Position numbers and translations under genes: made by a program. Of a stretch of 64,000 nt of DNA, positions 22,259 through 35,018 are shown one piece after another; position 1 is the first letter of the stretch, and each line of letters begins with the position of its first letter. Location of the stretch: assembly GCA_036172665.1 (NCBI GenBank), contig CM069871.1, forward strand, positions 7,936,001 to 8,000,000. The letters are read 5' to 3'. Origin of the DNA: Prosopocoilus inquinatus (lineage: Eukaryota; Arthropoda; Insecta; Coleoptera; Lucanidae). Under the pieces are notes generated by a model. It was not told the origin of the DNA. It was given only the letters and a program-made list of their open reading frames with translations, and made no database searches.

Positions 22259-24075
22259 CAGTGTGGTCCATTTTTGATGGTTTTACAGGGTTTCTCAGTT
22301 ATTTATAGGAATAGAAGAAAACTGTTTTCGCGATCCAATTCTACTTTTTCGAGAAAAACTCAGTGGAGAAAACCAAAGTTAGCTATCTCAATTCGTTCGG
22401 GAAATATCGGCCGAAAACGATTTTTTCCGAAAAATTATTTTTCACAATATCTCAGTTGTTTGACAAGATATTTTGAAAATTCAAAAACTGTTTTATTCAG
22501 CAATTAATGGAGATTTCAATTATTACCTTCTGTAGAAATTGCATCAGTTCTGCGAAACAAACTGTAACTTTCTAATTTTAAATGGAAACCGCAGTTGGCT
22601 ATGACACAAATAAATAGCTTGTTTAATAAGGTTTTCAAAAATATAACGTTTAATATATTTATTTTTACAAATAATAAAGATACTAATTATTTTTTGTTTT
22701 TCGGTAGCTAACAAGTTACCCTTGGCAACAAAAACAAGAAATCATTTCAATCAGTTTTTTTTTTTCACAAAAGCAGAATTATTATTAAATAAAACAGCTA
22801 ACTTAATTCAATAAATAAATAGCTTCATGTATCTATTAGACACTGACATAAAACCACAAGTATGTAAAAATAAATTAAATCCATTTAAATAGTTCTGTAA
22901 TTATTAAAATGAACAGCTAAGAGATTTTTATATATTTTAAATTATATTAATTAGTGTGCTTCTTTAAGAAATTATTGAAGTGTCAGATATTTCTTAAGTT
23001 TAAAAATGCTTTCAAGAACTTTTGTATATTAATAAATTTAATCACTGGTAAAAGTGAAATAAACACATCTAAGAATTTTTGGTAATTCAAAATTTAACAT
23101 TTAATAATTTCAAAGGAGCATATAATATATAATTCTTCAAAACTGTATTGACAGTTAATACATATTTATATTACTCGTAGTTTTATGTATTCTCTAATAG
23201 TATTATGCATTTCCAGTTATTTTTTTTTTTTTAATTTAATAACTGAAAAAAAAAAAACTGAAAATAACTGAATTTTCTTTTGTTTCTATAGTCGGGCCGC
23301 CGAAGAAACGGAGTAATAAAACTGCGTGATATACACGTGATTGCTGTTTCTGTGAGCTAAGTACCGACATATTTACACTAACCTACAATGTCGGTCACTC
23401 TGCAGAGTAACAACGTGGTCATATTTCCAGTAGTTCCTATTTTTCCTATTTTTAACAAATTGGCATTATTATTAATCAGTCTCTTTTAAGACTTAATTTA
23501 AAATTTGAATAAAATAGTGGTAAGTGGTAATTTCTGGTGTTTGATGTAAATACGGCTTTCCGTGTCGGTGTCACAAGAGCAGCGCGTGATCACTCCGTTT
23601 CTTCAGCGGCCCGACTTTAGTGTCATAGATAGCTTGATAGGTACTGCAAAGTAATGAAAGTTAGTTTCTTTGTTATTTAAAAAAATAATTATATCAGCTT
23701 TATATGTTTGAAATCCTCATTAATCAAGCTATTTATTTGTGTCATAGCCAACTGCGGTTTCCATTTAAAATTAAAAAATTATAGTCTGTTTCGCAGATAA
23801 AGATAATAACGTTAGTAAAATCTACATTCATTTCTGAATAAAATAGTTTTTGAATTTTCAAAATATCTTGTTAGACAACTGAGATATTGTGAAAAATAAT
23901 TTTTCGGAAAAATTCGTTTTCGGCCGATATTTCCCGAACGAATCGAGATAGCTAACTTTGGTTTTCTCCACTGAGTTTTTCTCGAAAAAGTAGAATTGGG
24001 TCGCGAAAACAGTTTTCTTCTATTCCTATAAATAACTGAGAAACCCTGTAAAACCATCAAAAATGATCCACTCTG
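22259..24075. mobile_element. Tc1/mariner-like non-autonomous element with about 400-bp TIRs
   Basis: The ends read CAGTGTGGTCCATTTTTGAT on the left and CAGAGTGGATCATTTTTGAT inward from the right. The inverted arms run for about 400 bp (22259 to about 22660 and about 23675 to 24075) and are roughly 90 percent alike by eye. TA flanks both sides (22257-22258 and 24076-24077). The mirrored 98-codon ORFs at 22211-22507 and 23812-24108 are arms translated, not genes. No transposase lies between the arms. A second element is nested at 23286-23620. Confidence 0.85.
23286..23620. mobile_element. Nested TIR element (about 335 bp)
   Basis: GTCGGGCCGCCGAAGAAACG at 23291 is mirrored near the right end (23592-23615) with one mismatch in 24. 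The terminal CTATAG and CTTTAG extend the inverted repeat. The interior is non-coding. The target duplication is not clear. It lies between the arms of the 22259-24075 element. Confidence 0.75.
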
Positions 24076-24080
24076 TACAG

Positions 24081-24457
24081 TAGTGTTGTAAGTCGCTAAA
24101 ACTACCACGTTACCTTACATTCATTTGTTACCTCTGTCGTCAAAATAACGTAATTTCGAGTTACACACTTGCAAAGTTCAAGTAAACCAATGAAAGAAAT
24201 GGTCCAGCAATATTTTTGATTATTTTGGAAAAATGTAAATACTAAAAAAATGCAATAAATACATAATATTGAACATTGTAAACATTGCGTATTCGGTATG
24301 AAAAAAGAAAATTGAGTAAAAATCACATTTTTAGTTAAAAGTATAATTGGTAACTTTGGCGAGAGATGTCGCCACTTGAGTTGTAATTGGTAATATTACG
24401 GTATCATTACCGGTAAAGTAACATTAAAAAAAAATTACCGGTAATTTAACAACACTA
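24081..24457. mobile_element. hAT-like TIR element (about 377 bp)
   Basis: TAGTGTTGTAA at the left end is mirrored by TTAACAACACTA at the right end. The 8 bases before (CTGTACAG) and after (ACGTACAG) agree at six positions, a diverged hAT-type duplication. It inserted at or beside the right end of the 22259-24075 element. An A/T-rich ORF (24102-24326) is not supported. Confidence 0.6.
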
Positions 24458-27089
24458 ACGTACAGTCGTGAGCAATAAGTTTTGGTCATCATTGATTGGC
24501 AAAAATTTGTACTTGGCTCGTAATTTATTTAAATAACAAGATTCGCGTATAATTTTGATTCCATCTGTTGTCTGAAAATTATTTCACTTGAAAACCTGCG
24601 GTGCGCCGTCTCTTAACCAAAAATGAAAGCTATTCTTTTTAGTAAAATGAAGTAGACTCATTTTTGTAATTTCAAATGACGTTAACGTTGCCATTCTCAG
24701 TAATAATAATAAAAATAAATAATAATATTTTTTTAACTTGAGTAACTCGTGACGTCACACGAAAGTTCTATCCGTCATAGTGAAGTAAAAAGAGTGAATT
24801 TTAATCTGTTTCCTAAAACTTCATCTAATTCACTAAAAATGGAATCAATTCTATGGTCCTAGTGATCATATAATGCAAAAACCTGATTAATATGCTCAAT
24901 GGAATTTTTTACGTGCGTGACGTAATGAGTTACGTACCCTCTGCACCCTCCCCTGATCAAGGCAACCTTCTAATACACACTCCAGCTCTACCAACCTTGA
25001 AAGAAATAATTAAGAGCGCCATCTCTTGGCCAAAAAGGAAACTATTTTAATATTTCATCGCCACGTACACTTCTGCTATAAAGTTTTCGGAGTACGAGAC
25101 ATGCCACTGGCAGTAAGAAATTTTATGCTTTGCAATTATGAACCTTATAGCTTTTACAACCGTACCTGCTACCCCGATAATAAAATCGGTCATCGCAAAC
25201 ACAGCGATTTAACACAGATGCGAATTTATTCAACCAACTTGAATAATCTGCTAGAAAGACTTTCATTGTAGTTGGATGGATAAGAAATTTAACAAAATTT
25301 ATTTTCTAAATATTATAACATGTGTAGTAAATAATGTGTGCATTATGAAATTAAAATTTCTGAAACTTTGGCAATTGAAATTAAATAAGTCAATAAAATA
25401 AAATCTGTTATTTTTCGTTAATTAAATTTAACTTTCTAGTTTCATTAAATACACATATGTTTTGCAACTGTTTAATTAATAGCTTTGTTGAGCAGAACTT
25501 CTTAGCATTTATATTATTATAATAAGAAACAAATTTAAATAATCTAGCTCATTCTATATATTTTTTCAAATACTCAAAAATCATTCACATATTTTCACAA
25601 AATAAATGTTATACGATTTAATCATTTTCTCTTAACTTCTAGATTAATGAAAACTTGCCAAACTTTGTGGATGAACTTTTCAACTTATTTTGCTGATGTC
25701 AGATGTGAGAAGAAACTAAAAAGAAGAATATTATTTTTTCCTCTGTGGCGTAGAATGAAATATGTATATTATTTTTAATACAAGTATTGCAATTTTTAAG
25801 TATTACACATATCATTCTATATTCTAGGAGTTTAATACTATATTTGTTAAGTTTCCTAAATTTGTATGATTCTGAATAATTTTAATGAGTTAATTATTCG
25901 ATCAATAAGTATCATCAGTAAACTTATTATTTAAATGAAATTAAGTTATTTTAAATTTATTTCACTGTAAATTCTTACAATATTATATGATACCGTATAA
26001 AAAAGAATAACATACACTGGAAAAAGTATTCAAGACTTTATTATTGAGAACAACGAAAAACTTATTACAAGTAAAAACAAAACTAAAGTAAAAATTAACA
26101 AAACAATAATTCACGTATATATTTACGGAAATGCTTAAATAGCATAATAGAAACCGCTTAAATAGCGACATCGTGCGATCGCTTCTGCTGACGAAGCCCC
26201 AAATAGGACTGAAACAGCTGTACAGAGGAACGGGACAAAATAACTAGAATCAAAATTGTGAGGTCTTCTATTTACTTAAAAATAAATAAAATCGAACATA
26301 TGTCCTAATTGTTATTATTTTCTTAAAATTATGTGAGCTTTCCGTATGGCAAAGCTTGTCGGTGAGCTAATAAATCACCCTGTATTTCATATTTACTAAA
26401 AATCTATTTATGTATTTCTCGTAATGAAAATTTTAGAATCCACAGAAAAACATACACAAACTACAAACGAATAAAATTTTTGTGAAGTCAAACAAACCAG
26501 AAGTGTATAAAGGCAGAAATTTGGTATAATTATAATTTTTCAGATTAATTAACATCGTCGATCCTTTATAGCAATTTAACATTTATATGTCTTTATAATA
26601 TGATCTGAAATCCTGTTATTTAACAATATAAAATATTCTAATTAAAAAAAAAACATTTTTTGTTCAATTTTTAAGTTAAATCAAAAGAGAACAAACAAAT
26701 TCGCCACCGCGTCCGCGTTCGCAACCGCGCGTCGCCTCAATAAATACTCGGAACCAAATACTGGCAACGAAATTCAACAAACCATAAACATCTGCACCGG
26801 CCGGGGTTTAATAGGACCTAAGTAAACAACCCTCCTATCGGGATGCGGAGAAAGTGTCTCTGTTCCTTAAGGTTCGAAATATATTAGGCCCGTTTCAATA
26901 AGGTTCAAATTCGAACGATTTTATTGCTTTTCATTTCGAAACTTTTAAGCATTAGTGTACAACAATGCTCATGCTTTGTCTTGTACCATTGTCTTAAAAA
27001 AGTCGCGTAATATCTTTAAAAAATGAGTAAAATTACATAATCTCAGTGAATCTGGAAAAGGTTTATCACAATCTTTTTAGGTCCTTCTG
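24458..27089. other. Intergenic, strongly A/T-rich, with one dispersed repeat
   Basis: No gene recognised. About 24890-25045 contains GTGACGTAATGAGTTACGTA and CTGATCAAGGCAACC, which recur at about 55130-55270. An exact GCGCCATCT with TTGGCC tail is at 25016. From 25270 to 26690 the sequence is very A/T-rich without structure that I can name. About 26695-26880 is a short island of higher G+C, apparently single-copy. Confidence 0.45.
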
Positions 27090-27133
27090 TATAGGCAACC
27101 GTACAAACGACTGTGCTCGCCGGGTTGCCTATA
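27090..27133. repeat. Hairpin-family copy (44 nt)
   Basis: Arms TATAGGCAACC and GGTTGCCTATA are perfectly complementary, with loop GTACAAACGACTGTGC followed by a short C/G-rich stretch. It belongs to the family clustered at 50.6-54.1 kb. The upstream phrase CATAATCTCAGTGAATC is shared with copies there. Confidence 0.8.
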
Positions 27134-28306
27134 TCAAGGTTTCATGCATTTTCGAAAAACTTTAATTAATTATTTTTCCAACGAATTGGCATGTTCTAAA
27201 ATTAATTGCTTGTAGCTTTTAAACGTAATTCAATAATTTTCTCCATTATATATAGATGTAAGTTGAATCAGTAACTATTTCTTGTGCGTCTTTCTTAAAA
27301 TCGGCAAGAATTTTGAAAGAGTTTTTGTGATGAAAAGTCAGGAAAAAACTCATTTTACTTACCTAATTTAAAATTATAGTCACCGAGCACCCGTAATTAT
27401 TTAACCCAGCTGCAACTGCAGGAAGTGTTATTTAATGAAATGCAAAGAAACAACTGAAGGTTTGAATTTATTCGATTCTCAATAAGGTCTTCCTTCCATT
27501 GGAAATCGTCGATTTCTTTGCTTGTAAAAAGAAAATAAAAAAATAAATACAATAATAACGAAATAGAAACAAGGAACAAACGAAAGCTTTTTGATTTTGA
27601 AACGTCGGACTCACAAAAATATGAAACAGTGAAATAAAAACTTCGCGCTGGAAATCATTGATTTTTCATTTGTTCTGTGCATCTTTTAAATTTTTGCCTT
27701 ACTTCGTCGTTTTTCAATTGTGTCGTGTCTCATTTATAATCTTCTTTTGTTTTGCGCACTGTATTTCGTTTCGTTTTTTTAAATTAATTAATTTTAATTT
27801 TTTTTTTAATTTGGCGCAACGAGGGTGGATTTTAATAATTTACCAACGACTTTTATTAAAATTAAAGAGACTGAAACTGTCAGCAGACGATTCTATTCAA
27901 CTATGCAACTATGCGCAAACTGCATAGACGTAATGCGGTGCATCCACTAGAACTAGGTCAGTCGGTCCTAGGCTAAGCAGGGTGCAGATGTTGCCCATCA
28001 CCCCTGAATTAATGTACGGTGCGGCAATGGGGACGATGACGATTCGGTTTTCGTACTCGCGTTTTTCGGATGTAGTTCTTCTTGTGTCAACACTTGACAG
28101 AACGAGCAGATGGTTTGGTCGCCCCGAGCCTCAATTTAAGGTAACAAAGAATTTCACATTACGAGATTTTTTATGCACCCTCTTTAATTACTAAAAGTGG
28201 ACAGATGAAAATTTATCTGAAATCGATTTATTTAAAACCAAATTTTAGTTGCCTTTTATTTAAAAGAAACCCCCGTAAAATATTTTTGGCATGAGTTTAT
28301 GAGTAT
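27134..28306. other. Intergenic with a dispersed repeat
   Basis: The segment 27739-27868 (containing TTTGGCGCAACGAGGGTGGA) recurs as 30829-30965 with a few indels. An ORF at 27982-28194 lies in a moderately G+C-rich stretch but matches nothing known. CTAGGTCAGTCGGTCCTAG near 27953-27971 is a small inverted repeat. Confidence 0.4.
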
Positions 28307-29553
28307 ACGGGATTACATCTAATTAAAGGGCCACTAGACTTTATAGAAAACTAACTTCATTAAAGATTTTTTTTTATTACCGGAAATTTAGTTTAAAAAA
28401 AATTAATGTCGTTAGTGATGTTTAAAAAGAAAGTTTTATTCATGTGTAACCATCGAGCGTTTATCAAAAACTGAACCACATTTGAATTTGGCGCCATATT
28501 ATGTCAGTAATTTTCATCTTATAAAGTTGGTATTCGCGCGACTACAGGTTTACGACTAATTAAAGGGCCAGTATGGGGATCTCGTAAACTATAAGAGATA
28601 CAAAGATGGTTAAATTATACAAAAGTTGCGCCATCTTGAGGTCTAAGAAAATATGCAAAAAATCGTTTCTATTCTTGTTCGTTTTTAAAATAGCTTCAAA
28701 AAACTGAAAATTATTATTTTCGAAAATTTCGATTATTTCTTAAGATAGAATCATAAAATTCGGTGTTTTTACATTAAATTCGATGGACAATCTAATGCAG
28801 TTCGAAGAAATAGGTTAGGTTTGACAGTTTCGTAGATACGACTGTGAACTGTTTCTTTTCTTATGGACGCTACCTTAGATATTCATAGCACGTGATGCAG
28901 AAATAATTTTTGAATAAGGCCATATGAACACTTATGCTATTGTTTTGAAACAAAATATTAGGTTACCCAGAATTTTTGTTAAAAAGTATTTTTTTTTATG
29001 TAAAAATGTAAATAAGTACCATAATTGAGTAAGATTTATTATTTTAATAATAATTTTAGTTCTGAATGTTTACACGCATCCGCCTACTAGATAATTTTTT
29101 TTTCAAAATCTTTTGTAGTATCTTGATATTTTGTTTTAAAACAAAAGCATAAGTGTGTCTTATGGTCGTATTCAGATTTTGTTTTTGTATCACGTGGTGT
29201 GAATACCCAAGGTAACGTCCATAAGAAAAAAGACAGTTGACGATCGTTTCTGCGAAGCTGTCAATCTTAACCTATTTCTTCGTACTCTATTAGATTGCTC
29301 ATCGAATTTAACATAAAAATATCGAATTTGAAGATTCCGTTTTAATAAATAAGGAAGATATTCGAGATTTTCGAAAATGAGAATGTTCAGTTTTTTGAAG
29401 ATATTTCAGAAAAGAGTGGAGGTAGAAAAGATTTTTTTTGAATATTCTGATATGCTCCAAAATAGCGCAACTTTTTCGTAATTTAACCATCTTTGTATCT
29501 CTTGTAGTTTACGAGATCCCCAAGGTGGCCCTTTTATTAGTTGTAACCCTGTA
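28307..29553. mobile_element. Foldback element, copy 2 (uninterrupted)
   Basis: The palindrome proper spans 28545-29551 with TA on each side. Its ends read CAGGTTTACGACTAATTAAA and (inward from the right) CAGGGTTACAACTAATAAAA. The arms of about 490 bp mirror each other along most of their length, including GTTTCTTTTCTTATGGACG against CGTCCATAAGAAAAAAGAC. A second, similar end (CGGGATTACATCTAATTAAA) lies outside at about 28309, and sequence shared with copy 1 begins at about 28338, so the mobile unit probably extends to there. No transposase. It provides the empty site for the 13.4 kb Tigger-like insertion. Confidence 0.8.
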
Positions 29554-31208
29554 TAGTAAAATAATCCTTCACTATTTTGTTATCGCAGTAGGCCGTGATT
29601 TTAAGTTGGTAAGTTGGATATCATGTTAAATCAGACAAATGTCATTTGTGACCAATTAAATCAGATTGATTAAGCGGCGTTGCCAATTATGGAAATTTGG
29701 AGGTGAATGTGAATAGACCTCGCAATAAAAAGTAAATATTGCAACATTGCCTAACTAGGAGTAACCTTAAAAGCTACTTTAACTGTCAAAGTTTAGTTAC
29801 ACGCAGGAGTACCACATTCTCACTAGACTTTCACGGCATACTGCGATTATAAAATTAAAGAATGATTCATATATCAATTATTGTAATTATTATTATTTTT
29901 TTAACTTAAATCGTGTGACTTGTAACTTGTTCGTGAACGAAATGCGTTTGTGTCGACACCTTTGCAAAAGCGAAAGGGTGGAGGGCGGGCGGGCTGTCGG
30001 TAACGCAGAAATATGCAAATTCGCGTAAACATTTTTCACACACGGACTTTAATAATGCAGATGGCAAAAGCTTGTTTGAGGGCCCTCCGAATTTCGAAAC
30101 ACGGCGCACAAAGAGCAGAAGTGCTTTCGTCATCGCACAAAAGTGACAACGCATTTGCATATATCATCTACGACTTGTGTCTATAAATTAGCCCCCGCAA
30201 CTCCCTCCCCACCCTCGTACCTTTAAACCTTTTGAACGCAATAAGCACTGAACGCGAAACGAAATTAACCGAACGTTATGTAGATGGAATAATATAGAAT
30301 CTTCTTCTTCTTCGTCTTGCCGTCGCTTGAATTTCAAATTATATTATTTTTAAAATAAAAATAAAAATTATAGTTTTCTGTAATTTTTCTCTCTCTAAAA
30401 AGGTACCGTCACAGACAATAATTAAAGATTTTACAAAAGTTTTAGGATTGTCAAAGTGTCACCTGGAAAATCGTATTTAAACAATACCTTTTCGAGAAAG
30501 AAAAATTATAGGAAACTGTCATTGTCTTTCATTTTTTTTTCTTTCGACTGTTCTTTCACGATCGTCTTAATTCTGGCATTTCACTTGACAGTATCGTTGT
30601 TTGTCATAATAAAGATATTTTAGGTTATATTTAATGATAACCGAGCGCATACACACCGTTCACGATTGCTTTAAACCCGGATTATCTATGACGAAAATCT
30701 GATATTTTAGTTGGCAATATTGTTAGTTGTCATAATAAATTAATTTGAGGTTATAGTTGATGTACAACCGAATCTTGTTTGTACGCTTTCTTGTTGACAG
30801 AACTGCATCGATACCGGTCGATTTATAATCTTCTTTTGTTTTCCGCACTGTATTTCGTTTCTTTAAAAACAGTCATTTTTTAATTTAATTAATTTTCATT
30901 TTTTTTTAATTTGGCGCAACGAATGTGGATTTTAATAATTTACCAGCGACTTTTATTAAAATTAAGTTTGAGTTTTGTTTGTACGCTTTCTTGTTGGCAG
31001 AACTGCATCGATAACGGTCGATTTTCTTTTTAAAGAACTGTCATGCATGACAGGACCTGACGGCAAACTAATAAAAAAAAAAGTATCAAGGCCTGCTGCG
31101 TCCTTAAATCAATTGTGAACGAAGTATGTCCATGCTCAGAAGGCCATGAATTTAATTCCATCTAAATCAATAACAATCTCCAATAAGAAAAGTGCTTTTG
31201 ATTAACTT
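29554..31208. other. Intergenic with single-copy island and repeats
   Basis: About 29900-30300 is a single-copy island with higher G+C; its 84-codon minus ORF (29906-30160) is unsupported. 30829-30965 repeats 27739-27868. TTTGTACGCTTTCTTGTTG at about 30779 recurs at about 30980, a local 200-bp duplication. Confidence 0.4.
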
Positions 31209-31857
31209 CTTTTAAAGCAACCTCTTGACAAGTTTTATTTATTAAAAAAAATATCCAAAAATTTACTGAAGCGTCACACATGACCTTGACCTTCTGTTTT
31301 GTAAACTTTTAATCTATAACCGGACAGAATGTAATAAGAAAAGAACTCAACGTTTCGCAATCGATTGATTGCTTCGTCTTATTCTTAATCGGCATTAAAA
31401 AGGTATTTTTGTTGTGCATTTCGTTTTCAAAAAAAAAAAAAAAGAAACGAATGCTGTCAAGTCACATTCTGTTTTGACGTGACGTTTCATTTTGTTGTAC
31501 TTTTCAGTGTCTTTTTTAATTATTGTTCATCTTTTAAAGCAACCTCCTGACAAGTTTTATTTATTAAAAAAAATATCCAAAAAATTACTGAAGCGTCACA
31601 CTTGACCTTGACCTTGTGTTTTGTAAACTTTTAATCTATAACATTCTATAAGAATGTAAAAAGAAAAGAACTGAATGTTTCGCTATCGATTGATTGCTTT
31701 GTCTTAATCGGCACTAAAAAGGTAGTTTTGTTGTGCATTTGTTTAAAAAAAAAAAAAAAAACAAACGAATGCTGTCAAGTGTCACTGTGTTTTGACTTGA
31801 TGTTTCATTTTGTTGTACTTTTATAACATCAGCGTCTTTTTTAATTATTGTTCATCT
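31209..31857. repeat. Direct tandem duplication, 322-bp unit, two copies
   Basis: Copy 1 (31209-31530) and copy 2 (31531-31857) both start CTTTTAAAGCAACCTC and end ATTATTGTTCATCTTT. They share TGAAGCGTCACAC and ATCGATTGATTGCTTYGTCTT and differ by small indels, notably in an A run. Non-coding. Confidence 0.85.
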
Positions 31858-34702
31858 TTAGAAAGAAAACAAATATTTACAAAGACGATCTTAGTTTTCA
31901 TCGTACGTAGATTGTGTTTTCGTAGATGTCGAAAGACAATTTCGGATCACCCCGTATAAACAAAAAAACTATTGTTGGAATAAGACATCTATTAATTTAG
32001 TTTTCGTTTTTTCTTTTGAATTTACTTTTAAACAAGATCGTGTTTTTCTAGTTTTATGATAGCATTAATTTTTCTTGCTTAAAACTTTATTCCCTTAAAA
32101 ATAATTAATCTTGGCCGATCAAATCAGAAATCAGTAGACAAATCAGCTACGTGCAGCGCCATCTGTTGTCGAATCGTTGAACCCAGTCATTACAGGAATC
32201 TGTAAATTACATTGCGGTGTAGATTTTAAAGCTTTTGTAAAATTGACAATTCAAAAAACGAAGATTTTTATTTTCTCGGGGGGTACATCCCTCTCCCTAA
32301 CTTATCAGTCTAAATAAAGAACCCCAATCTGAAACTTTTGAAAATTTCATAATCTTTTAGCACGGAATTTGAGGCCCTGTACATAAATACCTACATTTGC
32401 AATTAATTATCGTCATGACTAACAACAAGCAGATGAATAAAAAAAACAGAAAAAATTTTCGTTATCATTTTTAAATAAGATTTTTTTCTGCAAGTAGTTG
32501 GTTTTGATTGCAAGGGAATCGTCGACAGTTGTTTTGACCTTTTAGGGGTCTCTTCAGCACAGGAGCATAGGAAATCTCACCGAATTGACGATTTTTGACC
32601 TAAAGTCGCATGCAAATAAAAATTCAATTTTCAACACTCAGTAACTGCATGACCAAAGAGTTAAGAGGAAAATGACTTTTTTTGTACAGTTTTTATTTCA
32701 GCTTGGAATTACTTGATGGGAATATTTTTCTGACGTCGCTATACACCCTGTATAAATCACATAAAGCGCGCAAGCATAACTTAAAAAAAAAATTAATTTG
32801 AAATTTATTTGACACGAAATTAGTCGCTTCTTGTCAATTTTAAGCTGCCATCTAAACTGATCTATAACTTTATCGTCCATTTTTTCTCATGTCAACTGAA
32901 ATTATTGTTAATTAATGATACAGCGCGCGTCCAACAAAAAAAAAGACAAAGCCCAACATCCTCTACTAAACCAAGCTATATAATGCGAAATAACTTCTTT
33001 AAGCTTCACGAGTTGCATTTACAGGGTGTTCCAATGAACACGAACATACACATGTTAATTGACAAGATTATTTCAAATAGAAACCGTTCATTTCCATTAA
33101 TCAACCGACAGAAATAGATTTAACTAACAGGAGCATCTCATATAAAAGAGATTTTCTTGGAAAAGGAAAGCTGTAAACAAAATCATGCCCATTTTTGATT
33201 TAAAATTCAGAAACAATGTGTTATTGAAAAAAATAAAAACTGAATTGCTGACCATTGCTATAAATATGTTTGGGGGGTACCCGGTCGGGATTAATTAATT
33301 TATTACTTAAAAAAATAAATATTATTCCAACCGATTTTGATGAATACATCGCAGAGATAGTAAACTTTGCATTTTTTTAATAATTAGGCGTTGTACTTTT
33401 TTTATAGTAGAAGTTTGAATTGGGATAAATAAATTCAAATACAAAAATGATTTATACAGGGTGTATTCCGACATCAGGCAGATATTCGCATCAAACAATT
33501 CTAGGCTATAAACTGTACAAAAAATTATTGCAACTTTTTCTTCTTAACTCTCTGGCCATGAATTTATCGAGTTACTTACAATTTAGATTTTGTTAAAGCA
33601 AATCCTTTGCATTCTTTGCAAGGTAGCTCTATGTATACAGCTTGTATTTTGATTTATTTCAGTTTTAAAAATTAAAACTTTTTTGTCTAATTTAATTAAG
33701 AAAGTAATGGCTCTACCTTAATTCTGAATTTTTTGAAGAACAAGAACTGCAAGGCTTCGTTCATCCCCTCGCAGTAATTAAATCGTTGTTGTTGCAGCGA
33801 TTCGATTTTGATAACATCAAAACCATCGCAATTTGAATAATAATTCAATAACGCGCTCTCCGACGCTAGAAAACTTGTTTAACTCATCTGTAAGTACAAT
33901 TTCAATATTGTAGTATCAGATTTCGGAATGTCGGCTCATTAAAATATTTTAATTACACTCGAATGAATATTCAGAAGCCGGTGCAGGCGTCCCAATCCAC
34001 CAGAGGCAACGTTCGGCGTTCGTTTCTTCCGCAACTCAACTGGACGACTGCGTCTAACTCAACTCCCCGCTTGTAATGCCCTGCTACAAGTACCGAAACT
34101 TCACTCGAGTAATCATTTTGTATGTATACAGATACACACAACTGAATCTGAATCGGGGAGAAACGTAGATACGCTCGGTTTTGATTTGTTTTTGTTGTAT
34201 GTACGATGATGATGCTCTCTGTACAGGTGGATTTTTAAAAAGACGCTGCTGCCCTGGAATTGTATTATTATTATTATGTATGTGGAGGAGTAGAAGAAGA
34301 ATCCGGGCTGATGTAATTAATTCCTGAATATTTAGAATCCCAACTTGCACATGAGCAACCCCCCACAATGCGAACTTAATGGTGACTATTCATGTTGCCA
34401 GCGAACTTAAGATGGGTCCTCGCAAATGAATATATCTGAGCAGAGAAGTTTGTAAGTTGCTGACGGGAGTCAGAAGGGTGTGTAAGATGCTCTAATGCGG
34501 AAATTATGCTGCCATGTGCAATTATTATTCCTGTCTTATTGTTTTTACGCCGTTCTAACTTCATAATGCATCATGAAATCATCATGTTTTTGTCAGCCTC
34601 ATTGTCTCATTGAGATAAGACTTGGGTGCATTCAATGTAATGCGTGTTTTACGGGTATATTCGAATGATAAAGAAGAGAAAAGTAAAACAAAATATATTA
34701 TA
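31858..34702. other. Intergenic, A/T-rich, partly single-copy
   Basis: No gene recognised. An exact GCGCCATCTGTTG lies at 32156. Solitary CAGGGTGT-type transposon ends occur near 32746, 33022 and 33460. About 33880-34580 has higher G+C and looks single-copy; ORFs at 34084-34368 and 34376-34564 are unsupported. Confidence 0.4.
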
Positions 34703-34878
34703 CAGGGTCTCGCAAGCTGTACGTATTCATTCACATTCATACGTAACACAGTAGGGAGGATAAACCAAATAAATTTCTTGAACAGTTTCAAAAAAGCGTT
34801 TCGTTTGCTTTATTTGCCAATCGTTTGATACATTCGAAATATCTGGGACTTCGTATACACTATACTTGGGAGACCCTG
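34703..34878. mobile_element. TA-flanked MITE (176 bp)
   Basis: CAGGGTCTCGCAAG at the left end and CAGGGTCTCCCAAG inward from the right differ at one base in 14. TA lies at 34701-34702 and 34879-34880. Overlapping ORFs on both strands are by-products. It sits about 60 bp beyond the poly(A) signal of the secreted-protein gene. Confidence 0.75.
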
Positions 34879-34940
34879 TATATTAAAGTATTTAAAATTA
34901 ATTACAACTGCTATACTATTCAAGAGAAAAACGATGTAAC

Positions 34941-34946
34941 TTTATT
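34941..34946 (-). terminator. Poly(A) signal of the secreted-protein gene
   Basis: AATAAA on the minus strand, 73 bases after the stop codon at 35019. The spacing fits a short 3' UTR. Confidence 0.55.
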
Positions 34947-35018
34947 AACGCCAAAGAAAAAATCGTATCTTCCTTTAACTACATATATAATTAAAATATA
35001 ATCGTTTTAGATGTTTAA

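Noticed and set aside
22211..24108. Two mirrored 98-codon ORFs with the same protein
   Set aside because: They lie in the inverted arms of one transposon and read the same TIR in opposite directions.
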